Source of the DNA: Cryptomeria japonica
Taxonomy: Eukaryota; Streptophyta; Pinopsida; Cupressales; Cupressaceae
Length of the DNA stretch: 64,000 nt
Direction: 5' to 3'
NCBI RefSeq assembly: GCF_030272615.1
Contig: NC_081409.1
Span: 653,452,468 to 653,516,467, forward strand
Below the pieces are notes generated by a model. The model did not search any database. It saw nothing but the letters and a program-made list of their open reading frames with translations, and was not told where the DNA came from. This document shows positions 1-10,050 of the stretch, piece by piece. The translations under genes and the position numbers were made by a program. Each line of letters begins with the position of its first letter. The first letter of the stretch is position 1.

Positions 1-19
1 TCACCATTCCTTTTTCATC

Positions 20-370
20 ATTTTTGGACCCTACATGCTAAAACATGGCTCCTACATGCTAAGCTGCTACTTATGCACTACCCTTCTTCACCAATGCACT
101 AGAAACTTTACCCTACATTCTAAAACCCCCAACACACTAATTGGTCACTCCACTGCACTACCCTATCCACCCTATGCGCTAAAAAATCTCGATGCGCTAC
201 TCTATCTACCCCATGTGCTCTCTTGCAGACCCTATGTGCTAAATCTTCGCATGCGCTAACCTAGCCTACTGACGTGCTACCAAAAGCTACTTAGATGCTA
301 ACCTACCTAGGTTTACCCTACACACTAACTTGTTTATCGTATGCGCTATAGGACCTAACCTACGTGCTAA
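20..370 (+). repeat. Degenerate short tandem repeat, core CCTAYRYGCTAA
   Basis: The core 'cctacatgctaa', varying to 'cctatgcgctaa', 'cctatgtgctaa' and 'cctacgtgctaa', recurs irregularly every 15-40 bases across about 350 bp, with at least ten recognisable copies. It ends at the A-rich stretch near 375. It is a low-complexity domain in the 3' non-coding part of E0. No coding role is apparent. Confidence 0.65.
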
Positions 371-911
371 AATAATGAATTTTGACCAAAAAAATAAAAA
401 AACGTGTTCAAAACAGGCAAAATAAATAAAAAACGTGGAGAGATTTCAATCATTTACAGCTGGGCCATAGGCGGCGGGTCTCTGGTGTCACCTGACATGG
501 TCAAATCCATGTGAAGCATATGGAATTGACATCTTTGTCAGAGCTCAAATGTCACAATCACAAAGAGCCAAGTGTGCAAATGATTTTTCAAAGTCACTTT
601 TTACCTTTTTATAGGGTAAAATCAACAAGGTTAATAAGTGGGGCATGTATTTTCCTCACTTTTTCATTTTTAACCTTATCAACATCATTTTCGGGAGATT
701 AATCAATAAAATGCATTCAACACTCAAATTTTCAAAATGCAATTAATCCAAAAACGCTCATCAAATCGATAAATTTTTCAAAATCCTTGATTCATCTCCC
801 GAGGGGGCATCATCAATATCGTTCATCAAAACTGGGGCATCATATTGACATCTTGACATAAGAATCATATCCGGCAAATTTTCTTTGAATCAACATGTGC
901 ACACATGTCAC

Positions 912-928
912 TTCAAAGAGGGGAAAAA
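912..928 (+). promoter_or_regulatory. Polypurine tract of E0
   Basis: A purine run (caaagaggggaaaaa) abuts the LTR start TGTAGACG. This is where plus-strand DNA synthesis would be primed. Element J has a very similar tract (caaagaggggcaaa) at the same place relative to its LTR. Confidence 0.7.
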
Positions 929-2375
929 TGTAGACGTATAAATCTAACCACTTTCCTAAGTGAATATTTAATAGTCATTTAAAACCTCATTCCCCTTATT
1001 AATTAAATTCTATTTAATTAATTTCTCCATATTCATCTATTTGATTAAATAAGTTACTCAGTTTATTTAATTAAGTTCACCTAAGCCTTTTCTAACCTTT
1101 AATTAAATAAATCACTTTATTTAATTAATTCCCCTTTCCCCCTTTTTAATTAAATTTACATTTAATTAAATTGATCTTTGCAAATAAATAAATCTAATTT
1201 ATTTATTTAAATCTCCCACTTGTATTTATGCAAGTTGCATCTATTTGATTGAAATAAAGTAAGTTTATTTTTATTAAATTCCTTTTTCCTCCACTTGCAA
1301 AATTCTACATCTCCCACTTGCCTCTTAAATCCCTTCTAGATTCTTCTAATCACTTCCAATTTAGTCTAGTTCATCTCCTAATTATTGTCATATTCCTAAG
1401 CAAAGAGAAGTCACTTCTCAAAGCCTCCAAAGTCTTCAATAACCATTAAAGGCTCTGTGTCTTCAAATGGTTAACCTCTAAAGTCTTCCAAATCATTAAA
1501 GGCTCTTACATAACCATTTATGGTTAACTCATCTTTGACCTTTGGTTAGAGACTCTCCTCTAACTTAATCCTCATCTAGCCCAAGGGCCTCATCAAGAAT
1601 TCTTGGCTTTAACCTTGGTTATCCCTTTAATCCTTGCACAAGATTTTATCCCTTGGATAAAAGATTTATCCAATGGATAACCCTAGCCTAACCTTAACCC
1701 TTACCTCTTAAGGTAACCTCCATGTCTTCTCAAGTATTTAATACTTCTTTCATCTCCTCTCAAGCAACCTCTTGTTGACAATTGTCACCATTTCATTGGT
1801 AAAAATTGTGAACATGGATTGTTTAATTGTAAATTCTATCCCTTGTCAGGATTATCCAATCTTGACCATCCATTGCCCTATTTTTTCTATAAATAGAGCT
1901 CTCTTTCTCTCATTTTGAGATATAGAAATCTTTGTGCATCAAACTTATAGTCATTTAACTAAGCATTTTAGCCTCTCTTTGATAAATCATCTTCATAGCA
2001 TTTATAAATATTCTAATAATATATAATATCCATGTTAGACTAGTATAACATTGCTAGGATAATTAGCTAATCTAATCATCATCTTTATGCTAGCTTAATC
2101 ATCATAGATTCAATAGCATACATATCTAGGAATGCATTCATGCTTATAATCAAACATCACTCGTTCTTGGAGTTGCCATTCCTAAGTCACTTTTCTCAGT
2201 GATCTAAGAGAAAATAAATTTACTTTAGGGATCCTATGAGATAGAGAACAAGGGGACACCCTTTGGGAAGTTGAGCTATTCAATATAGTTCCTTTAACTT
2301 GCACCAAGAGTCTCATTGGCGTGTGGACCCTTTGAAACCGACTTTCATGTTTATGTCTCCCTCATTTCTTATACA
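929..2375 (+). mobile_element. E0 3' LTR
   Basis: It starts TGTAGACG immediately after the polypurine tract and appears to end in ...TTATACA, giving about 1447 bp with TG...CA ends. A TATA-like promoter (TATAAATAG) lies at 1888-1896, after AT-rich direct repeats of the TTAATTAAATAAA type (about 1000-1270). From 2376 onward the sequence aligns with the interior of element A's 3' LTR (near 13890), which places the right boundary and shows that E0 inserted into A's 5' LTR. The mate LTR and the left target-site copy are outside the window. The right end could be off by a few bases. Confidence 0.65.
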
Positions 2376-3064
2376 TAGCTTGTAATTCATTGCAAATCAC
2401 ATTTTTCAATTTCCAAGCTAGTTCTTGTGCTTAATTCTAGATTCTCAGTTCATTTGGATTCTCTTCTGACAAGATATTGCTTTCGATTTGACTGTTTCTG
2501 GGTTCTGGAGTAGTTTTGGGCTTACCGGTTGGATATTTCTTCTTTTTCGGATTGATTTATTACAGTGCGGATCTATTTTGGGTCTTTCTAGATGTTCCTA
2601 AGCCCTTAGATGACCTTCTTGTTGATCCACACTTCTTGGTGGTTCCTTTTTAGAGATTTCCTTTCATTCTTGGGGCCGACATATTTACACATTTCATTTT
2701 CCTATCTTGGTAAATGTAATCTTTTGTGGCCGAATCGAATATGTTTTGGAGGGTATATATATGGTTTTATGTGATTGTTTGTAATAAATCGAGGAGTATG
2801 AGATTCTATATCCATGATTAGAGATCCAGTTGACTTTGGGAATTCTAGATAGATTGAAATCTAACATGTTAGTCTGCATGTAATTAGTTGATTACCAGAT
2901 TTTCTATGATGATATGATGATAAGCGGTTGGTTACCGAAGGTTCTAAGACAATAATATGATCTGATTTTGTGGTGTTTCAATGTTTTATTGTTGCTTCCA
3001 TTGTGTTACTATTGTTGCACGATCTAGTATGCTCTCTTTGAGGACTTATTAGATTATGGCTGCA
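2376..3064 (+). mobile_element. Element A 5' LTR (5'-truncated by E0 insertion)
   Basis: It aligns along its length with A's 3' LTR (about 13880-14583) and with F's LTR (about 24270-24962). Shared landmarks include the 'tttctgggttctggag' stretch, 'tcttgttgatccacacttc', and an end at GGCTGCA a few bases before the primer site. The first 100 or so bases of the LTR, expected to start TGATGTAGG, are missing because E0 lies there. Confidence 0.75.
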
Positions 3065-3069
3065 CCAAG

Positions 3070-3084
3070 TGGTATCAAAGATGG
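3070..3084 (+). promoter_or_regulatory. Primer binding site of element A
   Basis: TGGTATCAAAGATGG lies a few bases after the LTR end. The first eight bases match the start of the common plant initiator-tRNA-Met primer site (TGGTATCAGAGC), after which it diverges. Element F and Copia element K carry the same TGGTATCAAAG form. Confidence 0.7.
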
Positions 3085-3294
3085 TTATGAACCGGTTGGT
3101 GGAAGAGCTAGTTGTGAACCTTGAGGTATTCCTTTGGGTTAATAGATTATCAAGTGGAGGTAGGATGTGAGTGTGTTAAATATATTGTCAAGTGTGAGGC
3201 TATTGAAACTGACACTCACATTACCAAGTTGAGGTAGTTCACTAGGGCAAGGGAGGAGATGTCGCCTAGAAGGGTGAACCCCTAGAGGGTAGAG

Positions 3295-4200
3295 ATGATG
3301 ATGGAGGATTTCAAGAATGAGATGAGGAATGAGATCCAGAATGATTTGGCTAGTTTGCAGAGGAATCCAGAGTCTAAGGATGAATATGAAGAAGTTGGAG
3401 AAGAGCTTGAGGTGGAAGAGGCTGAAGGACCGGAAGACAAAAGAGAAGAAAGATTTTTGAGAGTAGTGGTACAAGAAAGTAAAATACATAAAGTGGAGAT
3501 TTCAAACTTTTCTAGGACCCTGAATCTGGAGGATCTAATTGATTGGATTGGAGAGTTGGAGGATTACTTTGAGTTTGAGGATGTCAAGGACCCACAGAGA
3601 GTCTGGTTGGCATAGACTAAGTTGAAAGGGAATGCTGCCTTATAGTGGAAATAATTGCAGAGAGAGAGTGGGGTGGTGAAATGAACATCACCCGGTGGAG
3701 ATAGATGGTTGCAAGATTGAAGGCCAAGTTCATACCAGGAGACTATGAGTTAGAATTGTTCAAGAAGTTGCAGAACCCGAAGTAGAGAAACATGAGTGTG
3801 AAAGAGTATACCAAGGAATTCTACAAGGCGATGATCAGATCTGGACATAGAGAGATTGATAGAGAAAAGGTGGCAAGGTACATAAATGGACTTACATTTA
3901 ACATTTAAGATGAGATGACTATGCAGAGGAATCTTACTAGTATGCTTTGAAGGCTGAGGAGAAGGTGAGAAGAAGATAAGAAAATAACCTTAGAGGGAAG
4001 GAGAGATACAAAGGATATATGAGTGGTAGTACAGAGAAGAAAAATGTGGAAGATGAATCAAAACCCAAAGGAAAGGCAATGGCACTAGCAGCAGAGAGTT
4101 TCTCATCAAGTGTTTCAAGTGTGGAGAAACTAGACATAGTTTTTATGAATATAAGAAGGGAATGGCAATAAGTTGTGTGGAAAATGAGGATTAGGAAGCT
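3295..4200 (+). pseudogene. Element A gag (decayed)
   Basis: Gag would form the particle that packages the element RNA. The first 106 residues are open: an acidic N-terminal part, then the capsid-type segment 'LEDLIDWIGELEDYFEFEDV', which matches F's 'LDELMDWISEMEKYFDLENT'. It is interrupted by a stop at 3613. Further capsid text (LKGNAAL, the K-F-I-P-G-D-Y segment, NMSVKEYTKEFYKA) continues with several stops and frame changes. A damaged zinc knuckle near 4107-4155 keeps C-X2-C-X4-H but has lost the final Cys. Not functional. Confidence 0.75.
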
Positions 4201-4224
4201 AAAGTTACCAGAACTGATTGTGCA

Positions 4225-4620
4225 TTGGAGCAAGGAGAATCCCTTATGTTTAGAAGAGTCATGATGGAGAAGAGTAGTGAACATACTAGACCTACTCAGA
4301 GAAGGATTATTTTTCGGACTGTGTGCAAATTAGGTGGTAAATGTTGCAAGGTTATTGTGGATAGTGGAAGTACTAATAATTTGGTATCTAAGGAGATGGT
4401 AGTGAAGTTTGGATTGAAGAGGTTGGAGCACCCTTGTCCTTACAAGGTAAGTTGGTTACAAGATTACCAAAAGTTAGAAGTAAAGGAGTAGTGTTTGGTG
4501 AGTTTTAATATTGGACCTTTTAGGGATGAGGTCTTGTGTGATGTTGTATCTATGAGTGCTTGTCATGTCTTGCTGGGAAGACCTTGGTAATTTGATAGAG
4601 GAGATATTTATGACTATAGA
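4225..4620 (+). pseudogene. Element A retropepsin-type protease (decayed)
   Basis: This would be the aspartic protease that processes Gag-Pol. The catalytic motif V-D-S-G-S-T starts at 4360 within 'KVIVDSGSTNNLVSKEMV'. The C-terminal landmark 'CHVLLGRPW' follows near 4560, after a stop at about 4489. The order and text match element F ('KFVIDSGSSDNLVS' and 'CHLLLGRPW'). Some 200 bases of linker follow and then B interrupts, with no RT afterwards. Confidence 0.75.
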
Positions 4621-4828
4621 AGAAACCTAATCACTATTGAGAAGGATGGGAAAAAGTTCACATTGACTTCTTTGAATGAGAAAGAGAAGAAGGTGAATAA
4701 TCTAAATCTTGAGAGAAGTTGCAGTACTGAGAAACTAGTTGCGGAGGTTATAACAAAAAGTGGCATGAATTTGCAGAAGGATTTGAGAGATAAGTCTCAT
4801 ATAGACAGATGGAACCAGATGGAAGTAA

Positions 4829-4833
4829 GGTTG
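4829..4833. repeat. Left target-site duplication of element B (GGTTG)
   Basis: GGTTG immediately precedes the 5' LTR start and is repeated exactly after the 3' LTR at 13490-13494. A 5-bp duplication is normal for Ty3 integrases. It fixes the borders of B and shows that B arrived as one integration event. Confidence 0.9.
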
Positions 4834-6502
4834 TGTAGCGTCGTAAATTGTACGCACTTGCTGGGGTGGTACAATTTTACACCTAGTTTAGCACCCGCCT
4901 TGGCGCATTTTGCATTTTGCATTGCATTTCCCCTTTAGAACTTAATTAATCAAATTAATTAGGTCTAAGGTTCTATTTTATCATCTTCCATATCATAAAG
5001 TTGGGCCCTTTTCATTAAACTGTGCCCCTTTCATTTTATTCCTCCAATACATCATTTAATCAAAAACCCTAATTAGGTCCTATTTTGAACTTGGGGGCTT
5101 GATTTCGGGGGTCAAAACATCTTGAAATCAGCTGTAACTTCGGGATTCTCTCTAAAATCATCATATCCGACGACCCTGAAAATTTGGTGAAAAGTTGTCA
5201 AGACCATGGCGCCTGGAGAGGACCATGGCGCCCAACGTGCACATGGTCCCAGACATTTTTCCCCAAATTTTAGGAGTGCGATCCAATCATAAAATAAAGC
5301 TTAACCCCAAAAATTGGTGGGAGATTCAATCTCTAGGTCGGTCAAAAGTTGAAATTAAGACCTAGGGTTTCATATATAAGAGCTCTCTTTCTTCATTTGA
5401 AAGGATGGGGATTTTGGGTTTCAAGGACCTTCTATGTAGTGAAAGAGTAGATCTTTGAAGACTTCAACAACATACAACATCCATCCATCAAGCATTCATC
5501 AATTTCATTCATCCATTTAGGGCTTTGAAGGCATTGAAGAACAATAGGGGATTATCGACTGAAGATTGGCTTGTACCCCTCCCTTGGGGTTGGGTATGAT
5601 TTCACGTTGTTTTCATGTTTTTGCATTAGCCTCATTATATCATTTGTATTCATGCTTTAGATCACTTTGCATCTTGATTTGGAGCATTTACATTATCATT
5701 TACAAGCAATTAGGGTTTACTTTCTAGGTTGCTCTAGTTTGCTTACTTGCATTTTAGATCTTGCACACACACAAGGTCTGCACACACATTACTTTTACAA
5801 TACAACTTGGCTATTCGTGGAGGTGGAAATCACCGAAGCAGGGATTTGACTAAGGCAAAACCCTATATAGCCACCCAAACACCTTTTTCAGATATAAGTG
5901 CAGATTTCGGGATTCAGATGATGCCGCAAGTTGCAGATCCGGAAGAAGCAGACGGAGACCGAACCACACACCAAATTTATGGGCAAAAGACCAGGACAAG
6001 GGCGTGGGGCACCCTGGTCCTGCCAGGATAGGGGCACTGGGTGCCCTAGTCCCTGGGATAGGGGTGTTGGGCGCCTTGGTCCTCCTGATAGACAGCATTT
6101 CCGACAGTTTTCCAGAGTGCAAAACAGCAGTTTCAGGAGCAGAATCAGGACAGTGGCGCCCACGCCCCCATCCCAAACATTTTCACTCAGATTTTAACTC
6201 TGGGTATGCATTTGCATTCTTATCTTGTCCTTGTGTTTACAGCTTTCCATTGTTTAATCTCAATTCTGCAATCTTGTTACTAGTTCATACTTACACTTTA
6301 GGGTTAATAGTTGAACTTGCATCATTTTATCTATCATTTGCAACAAAGGAATAGAAATCCTAATAGGTAGCCCATGGCTCTCTCTTCCACAAAAAGAAGT
6401 AGCCAATTGTGTGATACCTCTAGGCTCTTTCGTATTCCACAAGGGTGTGATTGAAAGTGAGATTAGGGCATGTTTGCTTAGTGTCACTTTTTCCCCCACA
6501 CA
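4834..6502 (+). mobile_element. Element B 5' LTR
   Basis: It begins TGTAGCGTCGTAAATTG and ends CCCCCACACA just before the primer site. A TATA box (CATATATAAG) lies at 5371-5380 and is followed by 'agctctcttt', a plausible start of transcription. A GC-rich tandem repeat lies at 5990-6088. Small open frames inside the LTR are conserved in the other copy only because the LTRs are duplicates. Confidence 0.9.
5990..6088 (+). repeat. GC-rich ~32-bp tandem repeat in B 5' LTR
   Basis: Three degenerate units of 30-34 bp, each with 'aggacaggggc' followed by 'gggcaccctggtcc', lie inside an otherwise AT-rich LTR. The copy in the 3' LTR is at 12978-13077. Differences between the two LTR copies are concentrated here and are often transitions. 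Confidence 0.75.
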
Positions 6503-6505
6503 TTT

Positions 6506-6524
6506 TGGTGAACCCGACGTGAAT
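6506..6524 (+). promoter_or_regulatory. Primer binding site of element B
   Basis: TGGTGAACCCGACGTGAAT begins three bases after the LTR end. It starts TGG as required to pair with a tRNA 3' CCA end, but it does not match the initiator-Met site used by A, F, G and K. Element J has the identical 19 bases at its primer site. I could not assign the tRNA. Confidence 0.75.
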
Positions 6525-6836
6525 TCCAATCTTCTCTAATTCTGATTTATGTTTTCAAATTTGAGTGTTTATGCTATTTCAAATTCAAATTTGTATTTAC
6601 AAGTTTTAATTTCTTGCAACATTCAAAAATTTAGAGGAAATTTTTGCTAAAACCCTAATTTTGTTGAACTTGTGGATAGCTTAATTGGGATCAATAATTT
6701 CAAATCTGATTTAGGAACTCATTTGAATCATAAATTTCATTTTCTACATCTACATTCTAAGTTCTTGCATTGGTTAAAATTAAACATTTCCTTCTATTTT
6801 GCATGTGTTATCATTTGAAAGAGGAAAATTGTTGTT

Positions 6837-8678
6837 ATGATGCATTCATTTCATAGATGTGATAATGGGTTAGCTTCCCTTGTTTCAATTTTTCCTTCTC
6901 CTAAAGAACCTCCCCCCATCTATAACAACATTTTAGTGCCTAAAAGAGTTGCTACCAATCCCTTTGAGACTCTCCCATGCTCTAAGGATGAAGACTTTAA
7001 GAGTGATCTTGGCAATTCTCCTAAAATGTGCCCTTCCTATTTAGCTATTCTAGAGGAAGAGAATGATATCATAAACACCTTTCTTAATGTTACTTCACCT
7101 TCCCTACATGATGCCTCTCTAAGTGAAAAAGTATTGATGGACATTGACTTAATTTCTCCTAAAGTTGGTTCTTCCAATGGGGGCATGTTAGTGCAACAAG
7201 AGGTTATGAACACTTCTTTCAAAGATCTCCTTCCTAAGCATGAATCTTTGGAGAAATATGTTCATGTTCCTCCTAAAAAACACTCCCTTCATGAGGATCC
7301 TTTTGTGCAAGAAGATGATGTTATCCCTACATTTCCTAGTGATGGCATTTCCTTTTCCAACAAAATTCCAACTAGAGATGATGAATTAATGATAAATGCT
7401 TACCCTTCTCCTAAAGTTTGTCTTACCCATAAGCATCCCTTAGAGAAAGAAGATGAAATAAAAAGCAATTTACTTAATTCTCTCTCCCCTAAAGATCATA
7501 TTGAACATATTTTGAGGAAAGAGGATGAGTTTAACACATCTATTGATTCTCTCCCTCCTAAGGATGAGGAATTCATAAACAATGTTATCTCCTCTCCCGA
7601 AATTGACAATACTTCAAACACTCCTTTCAACAACCTCATTATTTGGGATGAACCATTAGAAGAAGGTGTAGATTATTCTCTACCCCATAAGCGAACCCTA
7701 GCCAAAGGGGATGAAATCAAGATTGAAAACTCCTTTGATAGTTTCTCACCTTCCTTGAATCTCAATTATTCTCCCTCTAAAAATAAAGCATCTCCCTCTC
7801 CTCAACTTGGTTCTACTCATAAGGAAACCCTAGTTCAAAGCAAGATGGTTAACATCTCTTTCAAAGATCTCCCTCTCAAAAGTGAGACTTTAGAGAGTAA
7901 TTTTGATCCTTCTCCTAGAGAGTTTATTCCCCATGTAGATCCTTTGATGATAGAGGATGAGATGACCTTTCCTAGTACTACTCTTCCTACTAGAACATCA
8001 ATGCCTACCCCTTGTCTCTCTCCTAAAATTGATTTAATCCGTGATAAGATTTTAGTGCAAGAGAAGACTATCAATAATTCTTCCAACACTTTTGTTCATT
8101 CCTCTAAACCATCCTCAATCAATTTGATACATGTGAATGAAACATTTAACAAACCTCTCTTCAATGTCCAAGGTGCTTGTCCTTCTCAAAATTCTCAACC
8201 TTTAAATAAGCCTATCTTAGTGGTTCAAGGTGGTTATGCTAATGATTCTTTTTGCACTCCTAAGAAACCTATTATTACTGTGCAAGGAGGTTATTCTACT
8301 AAGAGCCCTTATGAGTATGCTAAGCAACTGACTAGAGAGAGTTATCATGCGGTTGCCCATACTTATAATACTAGAAATAATAGGCAGCCTAATCTTCCTC
8401 CTGTTACTCCAGTGTCTCTTCCTCCTTCCCAACCAAATCTTCCGCAAGCTCCTCGTATTTCACAAGTTCTTGGTAAGGAATATGATCTCATAGAACAACT
8501 TAAAGCTACCCCTACTAAGATATCCCTTTGGGATTTGATCCAAACTTCTTCCGCTCATCATGGAATGTTACAAGATGCCTTGAAAGATTTGAATGTTCCT
8601 CCACCTAATACATCTAGTAATATAGTGTCTTTGGTTAACTCTGTGATGAATCCTAAAGCTCAAATTGTGTTTACTTAA
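6837..8678 (+). CDS. Element B ORF1: 613-aa acidic repetitive protein with Gag-Pol linker C-terminus
   Basis: An uninterrupted ORF starts at an ATGATG about 330 bp after the primer site. Residues 1 to about 440 are low-complexity and degenerately repetitive: recurring S-P-K or P-P-K turns followed by acidic E-D-E or K-E-D-E stretches every 25-35 residues. I see no capsid domain. Around residues 440-490 the motif V-Q-G-G-Y occurs in series (NVQGAC, VVQGGY, TVQGGY). The last 120 residues (for example 'EYDLIEQLKATPTKISLWDL') align with the linker upstream of protease in element J ('QYNLVEQLDKMPALISILEL'). Its function is unknown. An intact frame of this length stands out beside the broken frames around it. 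It may be a Gag replacement or an accessory protein (inference). Confidence 0.7.
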   Translation: MMHSFHRCDNGLASLVSIFPSPKEPPPIYNNILVPKRVATNPFETLPCSKDEDFKSDLGNSPKMCPSYLAILEEENDIINTFLNVTSPSLHDASLSEKVLMDIDLISPKVGSSNGGMLVQQEVMNTSFKDLLPKHESLEKYVHVPPKKHSLHEDPFVQEDDVIPTFPSDGISFSNKIPTRDDELMINAYPSPKVCLTHKHPLEKEDEIKSNLLNSLSPKDHIEHILRKEDEFNTSIDSLPPKDEEFINNVISSPEIDNTSNTPFNNLIIWDEPLEEGVDYSLPHKRTLAKGDEIKIENSFDSFSPSLNLNYSPSKNKASPSPQLGSTHKETLVQSKMVNISFKDLPLKSETLESNFDPSPREFIPHVDPLMIEDEMTFPSTTLPTRTSMPTPCLSPKIDLIRDKILVQEKTINNSSNTFVHSSKPSSINLIHVNETFNKPLFNVQGACPSQNSQPLNKPILVVQGGYANDSFCTPKKPIITVQGGYSTKSPYEYAKQLTRESYHAVAHTYNTRNNRQPNLPPVTPVSLPPSQPNLPQAPRISQVLGKEYDLIEQLKATPTKISLWDLIQTSSAHHGMLQDALKDLNVPPPNTSSNIVSLVNSVMNPKAQIVFT

Positions 8679-9338
8679 GATGAGTTGCCTACTAGTGAAA
8701 TTCAACATCAATATGATCCCTTGATGATTGTGGTTATCATAAATGACATTGCTATAAGATGAACACTGGTAGATAATGGTTCTGGCCTTAATGTGTGTAG
8801 CATTAATCTATTGCATAAGATGAATGTGGATACATCCCTTATTGAGCCTAACTCTTGTCCCATTCGAGGCTTTGATAATGTGGCTAAGTCTTCATTAGGT
8901 ATTATCACCTTACCCATCACAGTGGGACCTGTTACTTTGCCTACTCCTATCCATGTTATGTCGGGAAATCTAACATACAACTTGTTATTAGGGAGACCTT
9001 GGATTCACAGTATGCAAGCTGTCCCCTCTACATGGCATAGACAAGTTAAATTTATTTATAATAATAAGGCATATACCTTGATAGGTGATACTAATTTTCA
9101 AGCTTGTTTGCAAACATCTACTTCCAAAGGGAGTTCTTCTAAGCCTTCCTCTTCTAGTGATGACTCATTAAACAAGATACCTATGGATGAATCATCACCC
9201 TCTGATAATCAAAATTCTTTGGATGAGTCTGAAGCTCCTAAAGAAGATTCTTCTCAACTTGAATCTACACATGAAAAGGCTTTTGATCCTGAGAAGGTTC
9301 TCGCAGAAGATGATTGGGGATCTCTTCTTTGTAGGTGA
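8679..9338 (+). pseudogene. Element B protease domain
   Basis: After the ORF1 stop the same type of sequence continues as a retropepsin-like domain: V-D-N-G-S-G-L-N with the catalytic Asp codon at 8772, then 'YNLLLGRPWIHSMQAVPSTW' about 70 residues later. Element J has 'IDNGAGLN' and 'YNLLLGRPWIHAMQAVPSTY'. The Asn after Asp replaces the usual D-S/T-G in both elements, so it is a family trait and not decay here. Stops at 8676 and near 8760 separate it from ORF1. A Ser-rich acidic tail follows, and the frame ends at 9338 where the homology shifts frame. Confidence 0.75.
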
Positions 9339-10050
9339 GTATAGGGTTCCTCCTAGAGAGCTTAAAGTTAAAAAGAAGGAAGAAACTAGAGATCAATCAG
9401 TCTTACCTGAACCTATGAGAAATAATTTTGTGGCCGCTTCTCAAACTTCTTCGCCTCACACCTCTAATTTTGAAGAATTTGATTCTTTGTCTTATGAAAA
9501 ACCACCTTTTCTTTCTGAAATGGCTAATCGTTATGGTCGTGGTTTTCACATTTTGGCTAAGAGTGGCTATAGTGGAAATGGTTGTGGTGCAAATGAACAA
9601 GGAATTAAAGTTCCTTTAGAACATAACATGCATGAATATTCATTTGGACTTGGATATAATCTTTCTAAGCCCACCAAAGCATCTAAAAGACCATCTCTCA
9701 GTGTGAATGCTATATTTAGTAGTGATGATGATCTCACTTCAACTAAATCATCTTCTACTTCTATCAACTCTCATTCCCCTCATAAGGAAATCTTGGCGAT
9801 GAACAAATCTCTTTATGACTCCCCTCAAATTTCTAAATCCACTTATGAATCTTTATCTCCTATTCATCATAAAGTCCTTTCCTCCAGGGATAAGGCTCTA
9901 ATAAATTACACTCATCTCTCTTCTAAGATTTCTCATAACTTTCCTTCTTCATTTTTTATCATTTTATTCATGTTTTTGATCTCACTTATAGTTGAGCATT
10001 CAGCATGTCATATTCAAATACCTCATTCAATTTATCATGTCTTTAAATAA
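9315..10050 (+). pseudogene. Element B G-patch region
   Basis: Homology resumes in another frame at 'LFFVGEYRVPPRELK' (J: 'LFCVGQMPTSPRTHG'), so a one-base indel lies near 9315-9335. A G-patch-like segment follows at about 9520-9650: 'YGRGFHILAKSGYSGNG' and then 'FGLGYN', matching J's 'YGKGLLIMQRMGYDGQS' and 'TGLGFEKE'. G-patch motifs bind RNA or RNA helicases in other proteins, and their presence next to retroelement proteases is known. The last 100 residues are Ser-rich and end in a short hydrophobic stretch with no match to J. No RT follows. Confidence 0.65.

Larger units (their letters stand above)
1..928 (+). mobile_element. E0: 3' internal non-coding end of a Ty3-type LTR retrotransposon (left part outside window)
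   Basis: This stretch lies directly upstream of a polypurine tract and an LTR start, so it is the 3' untranslated part of an element whose body lies to the left of the window. No conserved retroelement protein can be read in it. Short open frames at 35-259 and 511-702 have no recognisable domain. The polypurine tract and the first bases of the LTR resemble those of minus-strand element J (tract followed by TGTAG), so E0 is probably a relative of the Tat/J group in the opposite orientation. That family assignment is inferred from the boundary motifs only. Confidence 0.6.

Noticed and set aside
5667-6354. Open frames in B's LTR (and duplicates at 12654-13341), including Pro/Gly-rich ones on both strands
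   Set aside because: Conserved between two places only because the LTRs are duplicates; they coincide with the GC-rich tandem repeat and have no domain.
9950-10050. Hydrophobic C-terminus of the B G-patch frame as a membrane anchor
   Set aside because: It lies after homology to J has ended and in a shifted, damaged frame; most likely random AT-rich translation.
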